NCBI GenBank assembly: GCA_032209605.1
Contig: JASFXZ010000016.1
Location: 13,144,001 to 13,208,000, forward strand
Length of the DNA: 64,000 bases
Origin: Mactromeris polynyma
Taxonomy: Eukaryota > Mollusca > Bivalvia > Venerida > Mactridae
Direction of reading: 5' to 3'
Shown here piece after piece: positions 12,246-25,400 of this stretch. The notes beneath the pieces are model-generated. The model made no database searches, had not been told where the DNA came from, and worked only from the letters and a program-made list of their open reading frames with translations. The translations under genes and the position numbers were made by a program. The first letter of the stretch is position 1; each line of letters starts with the position of its first letter.

Positions 12246-13665
12246 TATGAATCATGTACTATGTATTATAACATTGAAAAGATTGTGTCAAATCATTGGA
12301 ATAGACACTTTGTTTTTGTAACATTTTCTCAATTGTGCAGATGTGGGGGACAATTATGAATAAAATATAATAGTGTAAGCTTCAATTTGTCAGCCTTCAT
12401 CAGGAATACAGTTAAATAAGACAGAAATGATGTAAGGTAAAATATATTACTTTAATCTGTTCATAAATGATTTACATTCCCAATAAAATCCTGTCATGCT
12501 AACTTGGCTTGATTGTAATACATTTTCAATTGTAGAACCACATCAGAAATTGAAAGCTTCAACAACCATCTCCTGATGTATGCTCCCAAACGAAATGCCT
12601 TCAGGTACTTATTATAATGACATATTGTTTATTATTTGAGCATTATTTAGTAACACATGTGATTGTCGGCCAGCCTTATTTAGACTTGCAGAGATTATGT
12701 TAGTTATATATGAACTGCAACTTTCTTTCAATGCTATGAATGTTTAAATCTCTTGTTACCATGAACACGTATTCATTTGACTTATGAATCATGTATGCAA
12801 ATGTTTTACTTTTGTGTGTTGTTATTTCAGTTATTCTGTTTACAAGTGTCGCTGTCAGCTGGCAGCAATTGACTACACCAAGCATTTAAAACGACGACAA
12901 CTGATTGATAAAGATGGGAAACCTAGGTAAAACATTGAACTTGTCAACACACCGTCTGCTACATATGTGACTATCTATCTGAATTATTGAAAACTTAAGC
13001 GAGACAAAATATTGTTACTTTCTTTAACTGTACAAATAGATAAATTTTGTTAAACATTAACTTAGTGTGAAATTATTTTCATAAATGTTGCATGTAATGA
13101 TGTTTCAATTGACTAGTACTTAAATTATCTGCTTGGCACGCTATTGCTACTCAAAAGTTCAAGTCATCTGAATATATTAATCAAATTTTATTTCATAAAT
13201 GTTACAGGTAAAATGCAGGTATTACAGGTTATTTGGTACATAACAATTAATTGGTTATACCTGTTTTGTCTTAATCTGAAGTTCTTGGTAGATTCAAATG
13301 CAAATGTATAAAAAACCAATGATTGGTTAACCATATTAATGAAAATATTTGGGAGTTTTATTTTCAAATTATATGAACAAATGTATTTTTGTTCCAGATG
13401 CAAAAGAACCTTCTCAAAGGCAGCCAACAATTGGTCTGTGCGCCCTATAAAGGAGGCCAATGAATACGCATATATTCCGGATCTGCTAGTTGAAATCGGC
13501 ATGGAATATTGTGCTGGAAATATACATCTCTCATCACCTGTGGAGCTAGAGGAGCACCATCCACAGCGGATTTCTGCCACCATTGCACCACTATCTCCAC
13601 CACCAACAGCACATTTGAGAGAAAAACAAATTTCTAGACTTAAAGGACACGAGACCACAGAGTAA

Positions 13666-14362
13666 TGATCAACTATTCAACAAGATAGATAATATATTTG
13701 TCAGCTATTTTATCATGTTGTCAAATTATTGGCAAGATCCATTTTATGACTAGACATTTATGCCATTGATTTATTTTCCAAAAAGGGGCCAAATGACACA
13801 CATCTTGCATGTTTCTCTTCCAGTCTTAACTAAAATGTTCTATTGAGATTGCAATCATGTCATAATGCTGCTCAGGCCGGACAGATGGTTGAAGTGTTTT
13901 TGTTTAGCAATTTTAACTTATTACTGAAGTAGTTCAACAACAACTTTAGGAACAATCCATCTTTCACAATTACCTGGTTATATTATCAACTGGACCAGCC
14001 AGGATCAAGTTAGACAAGTTACATGTATAGTAAAATTGTTTACATGAACTACGATAAAACAAATGCATTAGTCATTATTTATAATATATGGGTGGATAAT
14101 ATTCAGTACATTACATGTATTTGTGATAGAAAATCTCAAAATTCGCAATAATGAGGTGTGTCTTGTAACATATATGCTAATTTAGATCTTCTAATGTTCA
14201 GATTGATAGCAATTGTTTGCTTTTTTTCTTCTATTGTAATGTTTTGCAGAATGTAGCATGTACAAAAATTTTATAAGGCGTCATTTACGTTTTAATGTTA
14301 TACAAAATACACTTAACAATGTCAAGACATTAGCAATGTCTTTATTATGTTAGTATTGTTTT
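13666..14362. other. Convergent intergenic spacer of E1, no gene seen
   Basis: AT-rich 3' flank of the transposase gene. I see no open frame or repeat structure. The matching stretch of E3 (from 43928) lacks seven bases just after the stop codon relative to E1 and E2. Equivalent spacer in E2: 28797-29493. Confidence 0.6.
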
Positions 14363-15126
14363 GCTCACCTGGGCACTTTGTGCTCAAGGTGAGCTATTGG
14401 GATCCTCGTCCGTTGTCAACAATTTAGATTGTTAACACTCTAGAGATAACATATTTTACCTGATCTGCATAACACCTGGTCAGAATGCTTAGCTTAATGA
14501 AATCTAAGCCAAGTATGAAACTGGGTCATGTGGGGTCAGAAACTAGGTCACTAAGTCAAAATATAGTATACTCCTGTTAGCACTCCAGATGTCGCATTTT
14601 TACTTGATTTATGTGAGACATGGTCAGAATGTTTGGCTCAATGAAATCGTGGCCAAGTTCGAATCTGGGTCATTTGGGTTAAAAGTAGGTCACTATGTCC
14701 AATTATAGTAAAACCTTGTAACACTCCAGAGGTCACAGTTTTGACTTGGTTTAAGTGAGACATGGTCAGAATCAGTGTCTTCATAGCATTTAGACCAAGT
14801 TCAAAAAGGGTCATGTGGGGTCAAAAACTAGGTCACTAGGTCTAATTATAGTTTTTCAACCTTGTTAACACTCCATAGGTCACATTTTTGACTTGATGTA
14901 TATGATACTTGGTCAAAATGTTGGCCTTATAAGATCTAGGTTAAGTTTGAAACTGGGTCATCTGAGGTAAAAAAACTAGGTCACATTATCAAATGATTGA
15001 AAATCCTTGTGAATTCTCCGGAGAGTGAATATTGTACCAGAACTACATAAAACTTGATCAGAATGTTTTTCTTAATAAATACATGCCCAGTGTGGTACTG
15101 GGTCATATCATGACAAAAATAAACAA
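14363..15126 (+). repeat. Bivalve-type repeat with ~145-bp internal subunits, in the spacer of E1
   Basis: It starts with GCTCACCT and an inverted AGGTGAGC (14387-14394). About five subunits follow, each opening with a variant of AACACTCCAGAGGTCAC (near 14431, 14577, 14718, 14865, 15010) and containing GGTCAGAATG and CTAGGTCACT motifs. It fills much of the convergent spacer between the two genes. Copies lie at 29494-30257 (E2) and 44618-45383 (E3). Confidence 0.75.
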
Positions 15127-15689
15127 GAAGAAGTTGTTCAAACAAGATTTATTTAAGTTTGAGATGGTTAACCAACAACTATAGAACATGTATGAATTAC
15201 CATGAATATCACTGTAACTTAGCAAGTAATGATAATTATGATTTAGTACTGGTAAACCAACTGTATGTAGCTTAACATAGTGCCTGATAAGAATATTGAC
15301 AATTTGCTACATTTCATTATATAGTACACGAGATGTCAGCAGGTGGTTTCTAATTAACACATGTTCAAAAGATGCCATGACATCACAATAAACCTACATC
15401 TAAAACTTAACAAAAACTATGGTTCATGGTTAGTACTAGATGCCATGACATCACAATAAACCTACATATAAAACTAAGCAAAAAGTAAAGTTCATGGTTA
15501 GTGCTGTCTGTTTATCATAACCATAAATAACATAAACACTATCTGTAGAAAAAACGCCCTTCCAAAAACTTCTTCAACATTTTTCAGGGAAAATTTCTTA
15601 GTACTGTCATGATAAGAAATTATCCTGACTGTTTTATGATGGCAGTATATACTATTAGTTATATTCACTTCAACACTTCATGTAATCAG
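15127..15689. other. 3' flank of the ballast gene in E1
   Basis: AT-rich sequence with the 68-bp duplication (15371-15506) and no gene. The same stretch precedes the ballast gene in the other units. Confidence 0.6.
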
Positions 15690-18600
15690 TTACCAACCAA
15701 TGCCATGTCTACTTGGTATAAGACCAGTATAGTCCCCACCTGGACTAGGAAATTTGTCCCGTATAACTTGAACACATCAAGCTGGTACTGTTCTCCGATC
15801 ATCACGATGCAACCGCCCAAATACCCATAGAACATACTGCCTGTAAGCTGCATGCCTAAAGGCTCTGTTGGTATCTTCCAACGACTCTGCCTGTCTGGCG
15901 AACACATCATCCCGGAATGTCTGCTGCAAGTGCAACGTCAATGGATCGGTGATTGATATCCCCATTTCCTACAAACACAAAATTACTTGGGCAATGGCAA
16001 TATTACATATACAAGTACATATTTCTGAAAACAACCAAATACAAATTTAAGCTAATTTATAAATAAAATATTTCAACATTCAGTCTAGCATCATGGGTAT
16101 TATGAGTTTTATGTTATGTTTTTGAAGTACTGGACAAAAGATCGACAGACAACCAAACCCTGGGTTCATTTTGGCTAATTTGGGAAGATGACCCATATAC
16201 TTCATATTGGGAACCTTAGAAATTGGGCAAAAGGTCTGCAAATCTAGAAGTCTTGGGTTCAAAACCTAAGTGAGGTGTATGTTCTTCCATGACAATTTGT
16301 CAAAAGATAATGTCTACAAAGTCATTTGTTCTCTACCTCGGAACTGATTTGTTGGGAGAATATGTCAGATGCTTACATAGGACCATGTTAGAAATGATTG
16401 GTAACCAAGGAGTACTGGTTAGGTCAACTGACTGTTGTGTGCAAGTGAAATACTGTTCAGACATGCCGTGAAACCCAAAACAAACAAAACCTCTTACTGG
16501 TCGTCTGCTGTTGCAATACTGCGGGGCCATTCCACAGCAAAGCTTATCTTCATCTCTGTCCATGGGTGGACAATATGTACAAATACACCAGCTGGGCACA
16601 GGCACTGAGGGTCCAGGTTCATGGGGTCCTTCATCACGTGTTGAGAGGATGGCAGCAACATCCAATATTACAGCTGGCTGCCTTTCAGCAACCTCCTTCA
16701 ATATTGAAGTCTTCTCTTCGTCTGTCAGTCTGTCTATCATGTCCTGAAAGCATAATTGATCTTTTATGATGTCCTTGTGGTGATGGTGGCTGCAGAAACT
16801 AGTATGGTATAATTGAAACGCACACATGTTATCGAAAAAGGGCTTTTTTTTCATAAAGCGGAAAACATCGTTTGACATAATATAAGAATATAAGGTTTAA
16901 TTAGAACATAATTATATGGGCAAGAAATGGCACCACAGTCGAGCTTGATCGACGCACGCCCATCTCTATGTTTGTAACAAAGCTTAATAATGTCCACTAT
17001 TGCAGACAAAAAAATTGTTGATTATGGTGGACACAATATTAACATAATAGTGCAATTTTAGAATTTCAGATGTAGTTGAGGTGAGGTCAAATATTTGAAT
17101 CAAACTTGATCTACAGATGAATTTAAATATGCTGTTTATAAATGTTATATATACATGTAAAAGTAAAAACATGAATTTATTCAAAAAAGGAATAAGACCA
17201 ACAAAGAAGCTACCAGAAGATTTGTCAATTGCACAGGTATATTATAGCTTTAGCAAAAAGCATTGGGAACTTAACACTCGGTGGAATTACATTCATGAAT
17301 TTTTACTGATATTTCAACATACATCTGCTTTCTGTCGTCTCTCTTCATGTAGCCGCACCAGTTTCTCTTCTTCACCTTCTTCAAACTCCCTTCCTCTAAA
17401 CAATCGTCCACCTCGCTGTCTTCTTCCCCTACCTCTCCCCCTACCAATGCCTCTACCTCTCCCCCTACGTATTACAATGTCTTCGTCACTCACAGAGGCT
17501 GGTGACTCCTGCAAATATTTGTCAAAAATCTGTCATTAGTATTGTATTATCACATAATATGATACTAAGCAGGAAAACAACAAAATATTTTAACACAGTG
17601 AGTATACATTACTATAAAACCAAAATCAAATTGCTTAATATGCACAAGTCTTTTTCTATAGTTCCCACGGGTCAGACTATCTGACCCATTCTCAAAGCCA
17701 ATTGTATGTTTTTTTCCCAATCAGAAACTGAACTATCTTGTAAGCTTTTCTATTAAAGAAGTCTTAAGTAACTATAGTTTCTGGTGTGTATAAGCGTTGT
17801 CAAGTGATAATAAAGAAATTATGAATCAGCTGAACAACTCTATTGCTTTACCAACCTCTTTCTATGACGCATTTTTCTAATAGGTCAATATGATGCTGTA
17901 TAGTTAAGTTATAATATTAGGTCATCATTAAGAAACTGTTGACAAGTATAATCCAATCTACCTCTGAAAATGACCCTACTCAAAAGCATATTAACAGTTA
18001 ATAATAACATTAGTACAACCATATCAATAATACCTAAAACAATTATTGCATAATTTTATTGACCAGTCAAAATTTGCATATCTTCATGGTCAATACACAT
18101 GATAAATAAGTCTTTATCGAACGTGGCCTTATTACTAATTTATAGCGCGCATTGACCATGAAGATATGCAAATTTTGATCAATACAATTATACAATACCT
18201 ACCTAACCAAATATGGTGAGTAGGGTTGTGCCCAACAATCATTTTGTTAACGAAGGCCTTAGAGAGATATTATAAAAATTGAAAACAATAAAAACACATA
18301 AATTGCAAACTTACAGTTTCAACATCTTCAAACACCAAGGCATGTCTTGTTCTTTTTCTAAGTGTTCTTGCTTCTGTTCGTTGTTCTTCCTAATAAAAAA
18401 CATAAGTGTCAGGTTACATATCATCATTAAGTTCTCATCAACAAAGAGTAATTGTTATAAGCGTTCTCATAAATCAACACATTTGTTTCAGAACTTGATA
18501 TACACCAAGGTATGATGCCGTGGAATGGATGATCATGTGTTATTATCTAGCCGTGGCTACGTTCATGTTCTTTCGTTTTAATTAGTATGAAATGATCTGA

Positions 18601-18935
18601 TAAACTTCAATACTAAAATACTTGCTTTATGAGAGGGCATATTTAACAAAATGGTGTAAATAACAAATGATAATAATTTACAACATAGACACAAGAAGCC
18701 AACATATAGGTATCTTAGAAATATTTTGAAATTACCCCTCGTAGTAATATTACTATCAAAATGTCCAATTACGTCATTACGGCAGCGATCAAAGTATAAT
18801 TAAAGTCGTCTTTTCGTGTAAACGTACATAACTTATACAAAATACTGTCAAATATATCATATAGTTATTTGATAACAACTTGAAACGAAGAAAAACACTT
18901 ACTTTGTCGGCAATCTGAGACGATGATTCTGTCAT
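15690..18935 (-). pseudogene. Ballast-domain gene of E1, nonsense mutation
   Basis: Exons correspond to 18903-18935, 18315-18389, 17323-17508, 16498-16743 and 15690-15968. The reading frame equals the E0 copy until codon 244, where TGC (Cys) has become TGA at 15777-15779. This is the first Cys of the CC pair. The product would lose 29 residues, including the IRxxFPxxxGxY core, so a folded zinc-binding domain is unlikely. The splice sites are unchanged. I call it a pseudogene or truncated allele. Stop readthrough or editing cannot be excluded from sequence. Confidence 0.85.
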
Positions 18936-19177
18936 GTTGCGTTTGTTTACTAACATGTGTGTAAACGGTCACGTGGTATTTGTTCTATAATCGGTGCGGG
19001 AATTCCGTGTTATAAATAGCTCGGGAAACCCCGGCCTACTGAATTTGTACGGTACGAAATGTAGTCGATTTTGGATGAATAACGCATTTTTTCGCGTTGT
19101 TAACTACATTTCTCTATAAAATATTGTGGAAAATAGAGATTAACGCAAATATTTCAAAAAAATTATTTTTTGTATCG

Positions 19178-19217
19178 ATCTGGAGACGAGTCCCTTTAAA
19201 GGGACTCGGCTCCAGAT
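19178..19217. repeat. Element junction E1/E2: palindromic TIR-TTAA-TIR
   Basis: Same structure as the E0/E1 junction, with TTAA at 19196-19199. One position is mispaired (A in the right TIR of E1 against G in the left TIR of E2). Confidence 0.92.
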
Positions 19218-19486
19218 TTCAAATTGCAAAAAAATCAATAAATTGTTTTAAAAACCTATTTTTATCGTCTTATTCGTTCGTCGACAGTAAAATAAGATTG
19301 TTGAATGATTAATATTCACGACAAATAATGACATTTCGCCAGTAAATCGCATTTTTCCATCGCAAAATCTATAGCGTTACTAACGGTATAAAAATTAAAA
19401 ATAGAATCTGAGAAAATTCCCATGATCCTTAGCGCTGGAATTCCGCGCGTGCGCAATTAACCGTAAACAGTCTGACAGCTAACGAG

Positions 19487-22400
19487 ATGCCTGCTAAAAC
19501 AACGTCAAGTGCTAAAAAGCGGACTCAAAAAGAGCGACAGAAGCGGTTTCGGCTGAAAAATGTAAACATTGGGGACGAAGTGACAAGGTGGAGTCAAGTA
19601 AAGTCGTGTATTGGAGCACAAGACGATCACACAGTTGCAAAATGCCTGATTGACTGGTAAGAGGGATTTTCTCAAACATATTTTTATAATATTGAACATA
19701 AACAAATGTTGAGTATTTTGGAGTCAGCCTTGTAACTTAACAGTACCCATCCTCCGCAGAACAATGTATCTATATTGATTGATATTGGTTACTATATTAT
19801 GTTGCGGAAATGCTACATTGGTGGTTCTGCATCGATCTGGAAGAAGGGTGTTGGTGTCGAACGAAATGTCATTCACGATGGAAAATAGTTGCTAACTCGT
19901 TGTGTACAGCTTTAAAACGTTTGTAACAATGGATTATTCTCACTAGTTTTGTGGTTAATACACTGGATATGTAAACCAGATGACCTATTCTTAATTCTCT
20001 CAAGTCTTATTTTAGAATCTGATAGTAATATGTGTATCATTTGCCAAACAATAAGCACAAACCATAAATAAATATGCATGTTGACTTGTTCTTTTAAGTC
20101 ATACGAGTTTTTAATCACTCATGTAGAATATGGAACTACTGTTGGTCATATGGGTGATTTCAGACTGTTTTATCTTGAAATCCAAGTCTATTATTGATGT
20201 ATCCCCATGGAAGAACTAGGATGGTTGTGGAAAACGAGTGCAGTCTGTCTCTACCATCCTCCAAAAATGTAAAAAGCCTGTACCTGTCTGATGGCTATAT
20301 AATTGAATACAATATACATATAAGTTATAACTAACGATTCGCCACAATAACGATTTGCCATCTTACTTATAAGACTTGTCTGCACAAATTATCAACTTGT
20401 ACGTTTTTGTTCTGATTAAAAGCCCAATGATCTGAATGTTGATTTGTAAGATTTTATTTATATATCTAGAGCAACTGAGCATAAAGAAAGCATTCGTCAG
20501 TATGTAAGGAACCAGTGTTCTTTACTTATGGATGTTTGCAGTATAGTTGCTATTGTCAAATTATAAATTCAAGTATCCCATTGCAACATGGTTTTATATG
20601 AAAATTACTTGGGCTGTGTACCAGTACTCAATATTTATCACATATCAATAGTTTAGGCTTGATAGATGTATCAGATCGAATGTGTCCAAATATCAATATA
20701 ATACAGGATCGGAAAACAATTAAGTACTGAATGAAATACAGATCTCATTTTCATCATATATATATATTTGTTTATATATTATTAACATATGAATCATACA
20801 AAATTAAGTAGCAGTCTTCAGTTTATAGTTGGGAATAAGATGGTGTTACAGTGTGTTGTATTTATTTAGCACGATGCACTAAGTAGTGGTTTACTCTATG
20901 ACATATTGGCAGATGTCAGATATTATTGAGTAAATCACCCAGCCTGGTAAAATGTCAAATGTAAATGATAACGATAGGGGATTACCATACATTGTTTATG
21001 TTTAGTGCAATGACACCTTCATGTGTTAAATTTCATACCTAACTTGAATTATGTAGCACATATAATATTCCAAATAATTGAATACATAAAGGATGACTCT
21101 TTATTATTTACCATCTTATGAATATGATACATCGAATCCTGATCATTCATAACAGTATTCTATTGATAAATCTGACCCTTACACAGCTTTACTAACTATC
21201 CTGTAAGCGGTATTTCAATTTGGCTACAATGATTTCTATTTATATTAATATTTTTATAATACACAGCTTCTTGGAGAATCGAGCAGCTAAGACTGTCCTT
21301 GAAATGAAGGTCCAAACACCTGCTTCCTCAAAAGGTCAGCAGATGTCGACACCGTTGCCAGGTATGTCAACTGAAGGACTACCTGCACCTGAAGCCTCAT
21401 CAGTTTCTGAAGGAAGTGATTCAGCTGCAGACAGGAATGTTGAGACAGTGTAAGTTTTAAACCATACATAAAACTTATCTGTGTATCATTAAGAAACTCT
21501 GTCTCATAAGGTATTGTTGAACAAAGATAAAATAACACACTTTGTAATGCTCAGAAGTCTTACTGTAGTAAATAAAAGTTAAGAAAATATTTAGCTAAAT
21601 GACAATAATTTATTCTTGATATTTAAACGGTACAGTTTTATTGATTGTGTCTTTCAGGCATGCTGGACCATCATCAGTTACAGTGAAGAGATGTGTGCCG
21701 ACAGAAGCTTATGTTTCATCAAAAGTCAAGAGAACTGCAATGTAAGTTTTTATTTTTATGGCTTAGTACCTTACTATTAAATACAAGCTATGTTGGTCTT
21801 GATTTTCTTTCAGACGTTATTAATTGGCACTGAAAGTTTTTTGTATACAGAACAATCTATGATAAATAAAAGGGGTTTCAGTGGAACTTGTTTATATCAA
21901 TAAAAGCTTTCGTTCGTGGAAAGCATATAACGAGTACTGTTCTTACTGGTGTCTCACAATATTTCAGGTCGACCAGCATCCATGATAACAGAAAGAAAAG
22001 AACAAGGTAATAAGTTGATCAATTTCTCATCATGTATGCTTAAAAGTATTTGTATCTATTGACAAATATAAGTTATGTTAACTAGTCATGTGGAAATGAA
22101 ACAAATAATTGATACTCACTGTGCATACTATCACATGTAGTTATATAGAGTTCGAAGAAGGAATAAACAACAGTTTATGTGCAACACATAACACAATAAC
22201 TCTAAGTGCATACATTTTCTTATCAGAAGCTGATTGTCTATGTTCTGTATAATTGATTAGAAATGCTCTGTATGTGTGAAAAATGATTGTTTGAATTATT
22301 TCAATTCATCAAAATCATGTGTGTTCATGCATTTTCACTTTCCCAGTTAGTATAGTAGAAACTTAAAACATATTTTTGTGAGAAATTACTAGTCCAATTT

Positions 22401-25400
22401 TGAAATAATATTAATCATGAATATTTTTTGGATCTTCATCTGTTCAAATTATTAAAATTCATCATAAAACATGGCTATTTTGGGATGTGATCTCTTTGCC
22501 TATATGTTATGTCCAATTATTGTGTTCGAGCTGTTGCACTAGTGAGTGAAGCAGTACCACTATGGCCGGTTAATTTATGATAATTTTGGTTTGTAAAACA
22601 CAAAATCTTTATGATTTGATGTATATGTTATATGTTGTTGTACTTAGGGTGAAGTTCGATTTATCAAGTTCTGACACAGAAGACATGTATGATCCTGATT
22701 ATGACCCGGATGACCCCACATTTCAGCCAGAGGAGTGGGATATTTCAATTGTGTGAGTTAATTGCTATTTAAAGATATTTATCTATTAATAAATTCAAAT
22801 AGCATATCAGTCTGGTAGTAGACCATGCCATTTCTTATCTATAACTGGACAATGCTTGGCCCAGTAAGTGCAAACTTATCACCATAATCTGTAATGTTGT
22901 TCTCTTGGTAATTTTGATACACATTCACAAACTATAAGCATAATAATAGCATTTGCTTTTGTGACAACCGCTGTAAGTGGGGGACATCTGTGTCTATCGA
23001 CACATTTCTAGTTTAAAATAAAACTTCATTCAAATAATATATATGATGAGTTGTAGTGTGTGACATATTCTTTTACAATTACAATCTAGATGATAGATTG
23101 GGACCATCTTGTTTTTTCTTAAAACTGTGTTTGACAAAGGGGTAAATTGCATGGGTATTAATCACTTTAAGTGAAAGCTCTAGTCTTCTCTCCCCCTCCC
23201 CCTCTCTGTCTCCCTCTCCCTCTCTCTTGCCTCTCTTCGTTAAGGTTTCTTTCAGATTCTGATATACAATTGTTCACTTCAATTAAACATCAGATTGTAT
23301 ATACATCTGAAAATGTACAATCTGTTTTAGACAATCAGATGATGATGAATCTCTTGATGAGTGTGGAATAGATGAAGATGTGTTCGACATCAATGTGGAA
23401 GAAGATGAATCTGACCAGACAACAAAGAATCAAGGCATTGGTGTACCAAGGATACACGATATAAGTAAGGAGACAGTGACGGAGGACAAGTATGTTGTTA
23501 CAAAGGAGTGCCTTCATACTCTACTGGACCTGTTTTCCTGTAAGGAATGCAGTATTTGCAATAGGCCATTGGAAAGAGTGATGAGAACGGTTGGCTGTGT
23601 AGTGGAATGCAAATGGGTATGTTGTTTATTTTCACTGTTATTAGAAGTCAGTTGGGTAGACACTGTTTTCAATTTACATGAAGTCATCTGTATAGACTTG
23701 AAATTGCATAGTTGAACACTGTATTTAATTATTGGAAACTTTACTGAACTGATGGATATGGTGTCATTGAATGTTTAACATATATATATACATGTATCTA
23801 GTTGATCTTTCTTTTGTTTGGATACATACATTAAGCTTTGTAGAGTGAAATCAGTTGATATCTTTTACTATTTATATATATTTTGATTTAGTCAAATTGT
23901 ACTCAAGATGATCTATTGTATGACCATATGCTGCTGGTCATTTTACTGTTTCTCTTTGTCATCATGTACATAGTGTTTGTAATCTCATTAGAAGGCGCAT
24001 GACCACATTTCTTTAGTAATTGTTATGAAACATATTCAGAATAAATGAGGCTATAACAGCTAGTACAAGCTTAATAATAGACAAGATGGCTTCAGTTTAT
24101 ATATTTAAGACTTAATTGGTGTTGTATTTTACATTTTTCAGACTTGTGATGAAAAACATGTTGCATATAGATGGTCAAGCTCCCCAATGTTGCCAAATGG
24201 AGTGTATTTATGTAACTTCCAGGCCCTCTCATCCATTATATTATCAGGGAACAACTTTACAAAGGTTGCGATGTTTGCCAGATTTTTAAGTCTATCCTTC
24301 CCTGGTCATACTGCTTTCACAAGAGTTCAAAGGAATTGTGTGTTGCCAGTTGTCAGCAGATATTGGGATAACTTAAAACAGAGTGCTTTAGAAGAGCATC
24401 GATCTTCTCAATTGATTGTGTCTGGTAAGTACATCCCTACATAAAATGAATTATTCCAGCTGATATGATGTATATTATAAACATGAAAATTAAGAAGTAT
24501 TGAGGAGAGCAACTTTCAAAAGTCTACATGCATAATGATGACTGTCTTATCTTCAACCCTGTCACCTCTGAACTTTTGCAGGTGGTCATGAACTTTTGCA
24601 GGTGGTCATTTAATGCTACATGTATATATTACATGTATCTGTATGTATTTGTAACTATTTTAGGGGATGGTCGAATGGATTCACCAGGCCACAGTGCCAA
24701 ATACTGCACATATACCATCATGAATCAGGAAGACAAAGCCATTGTGTCACTCGAAGTTGTAGACAAAAGGGAAGTAGGACTTAAGTCTGTACTAATGGAA
24801 GCCAAAGGGTTTGAGAGAGCAATGAGCGCAATTCATTTGGAGGGTGTATGTATTAAAGAGGTGGTGACGGATGCGCACCCACAGATTTCGAAAATAATGC
24901 GTAAGATTTTATTTCTGCATTTATTACATTCAATATTGCAGTGTTTGCCCCTGCATTTCTGTCTCTAGTTGCTAGAAATCAGGGATATTAACCGGTTAAC
25001 CGTTCGAACATGCGGTTATCGGTTATTAAAATCACTAACTGGTTAATAACTTAATTGTTTCATTTTTATGAAAACAAATTTCAATACTTTGTCCCTGAAA
25101 GTTGTGAAACATATGCATTTGCTACAAATATTTAAAGAACATGTTGTTTATAACAGTTGATAAACTTGTTTGGGTGTTCGAGAAAATAAGCATATTTAAA
25201 ATAGACAGATAAATGATTTTGTTAATGTATTGAACTGAGTGAGTAAACATTGTTGTATTGGAATAGAGGGTAACTGCCTGGTAAGTTATATGCGATTTGG
25301 CATACTTCAATTTAAATTCTATCATATTATAGTGTTTTCTAAAAGTAATTGAAATGATTGTTATTTCTTTTATGAATTATGTTCAATACTTGGCAAAAAT

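Larger units (their letters stand above)
4356..13665 (+). pseudogene. Transposase-like gene of E1 (frameshift and D385G)
   Basis: Fourteen exons: 4356-4525, 6136-6318, 6527-6610, 6837-6875, 7517-7621, 8200-8485, 9011-9293, 9533-9769, 10947-11022, 11184-11291, 11557-11750, 12536-12604, 12831-12926 and 13398-13665. Splice phases join without gaps in the E3 version. Here two lesions are seen. First, codon 385 (9535-9537) is GGT instead of GAT, replacing the Asp of GDGR, the first candidate catalytic acid. Second, exon 9 has five A (10996-11000) instead of six. This shifts the frame and brings in a TAA stop at 11212-11214 in exon 10, which removes the DxWHGAKN tail and the candidate catalytic Glu. 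Either lesion should inactivate the protein. A homopolymer call error could explain the second but not the first. Confidence 0.85.
4069..19195 (+). mobile_element. Complete TTAA transposon copy E1 (15,127 bp), both genes damaged
   Basis: The element starts with AGGGACTCGACTCCAGAT (4069-4086) and ends with ATCTGGAGACGAGTCCCT (19178-19195). These are 18-bp TIRs with one mismatch. TTAA lies on both sides (4065-4068 and 19196-19199). Inside are a rightward 14-exon transposase-like gene (4356-13665) and a leftward ballast-domain gene (15690-18935), converging on a ~2-kb spacer. The transposase gene has a Gly in place of the first candidate catalytic Asp and a one-base frameshift. The ballast gene has a premature stop. 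TTAA duplication is known for the piggyBac and Kolobok superfamilies. The protein shows no piggyBac or THAP signature that I can see, so the superfamily is left open. Confidence 0.88.

Noticed and set aside
13188..13658. 156-codon minus-strand open frame (and its copies)
   Set aside because: It is antisense to the last transposase exon, which joins the upstream exon in phase and has a natural stop.
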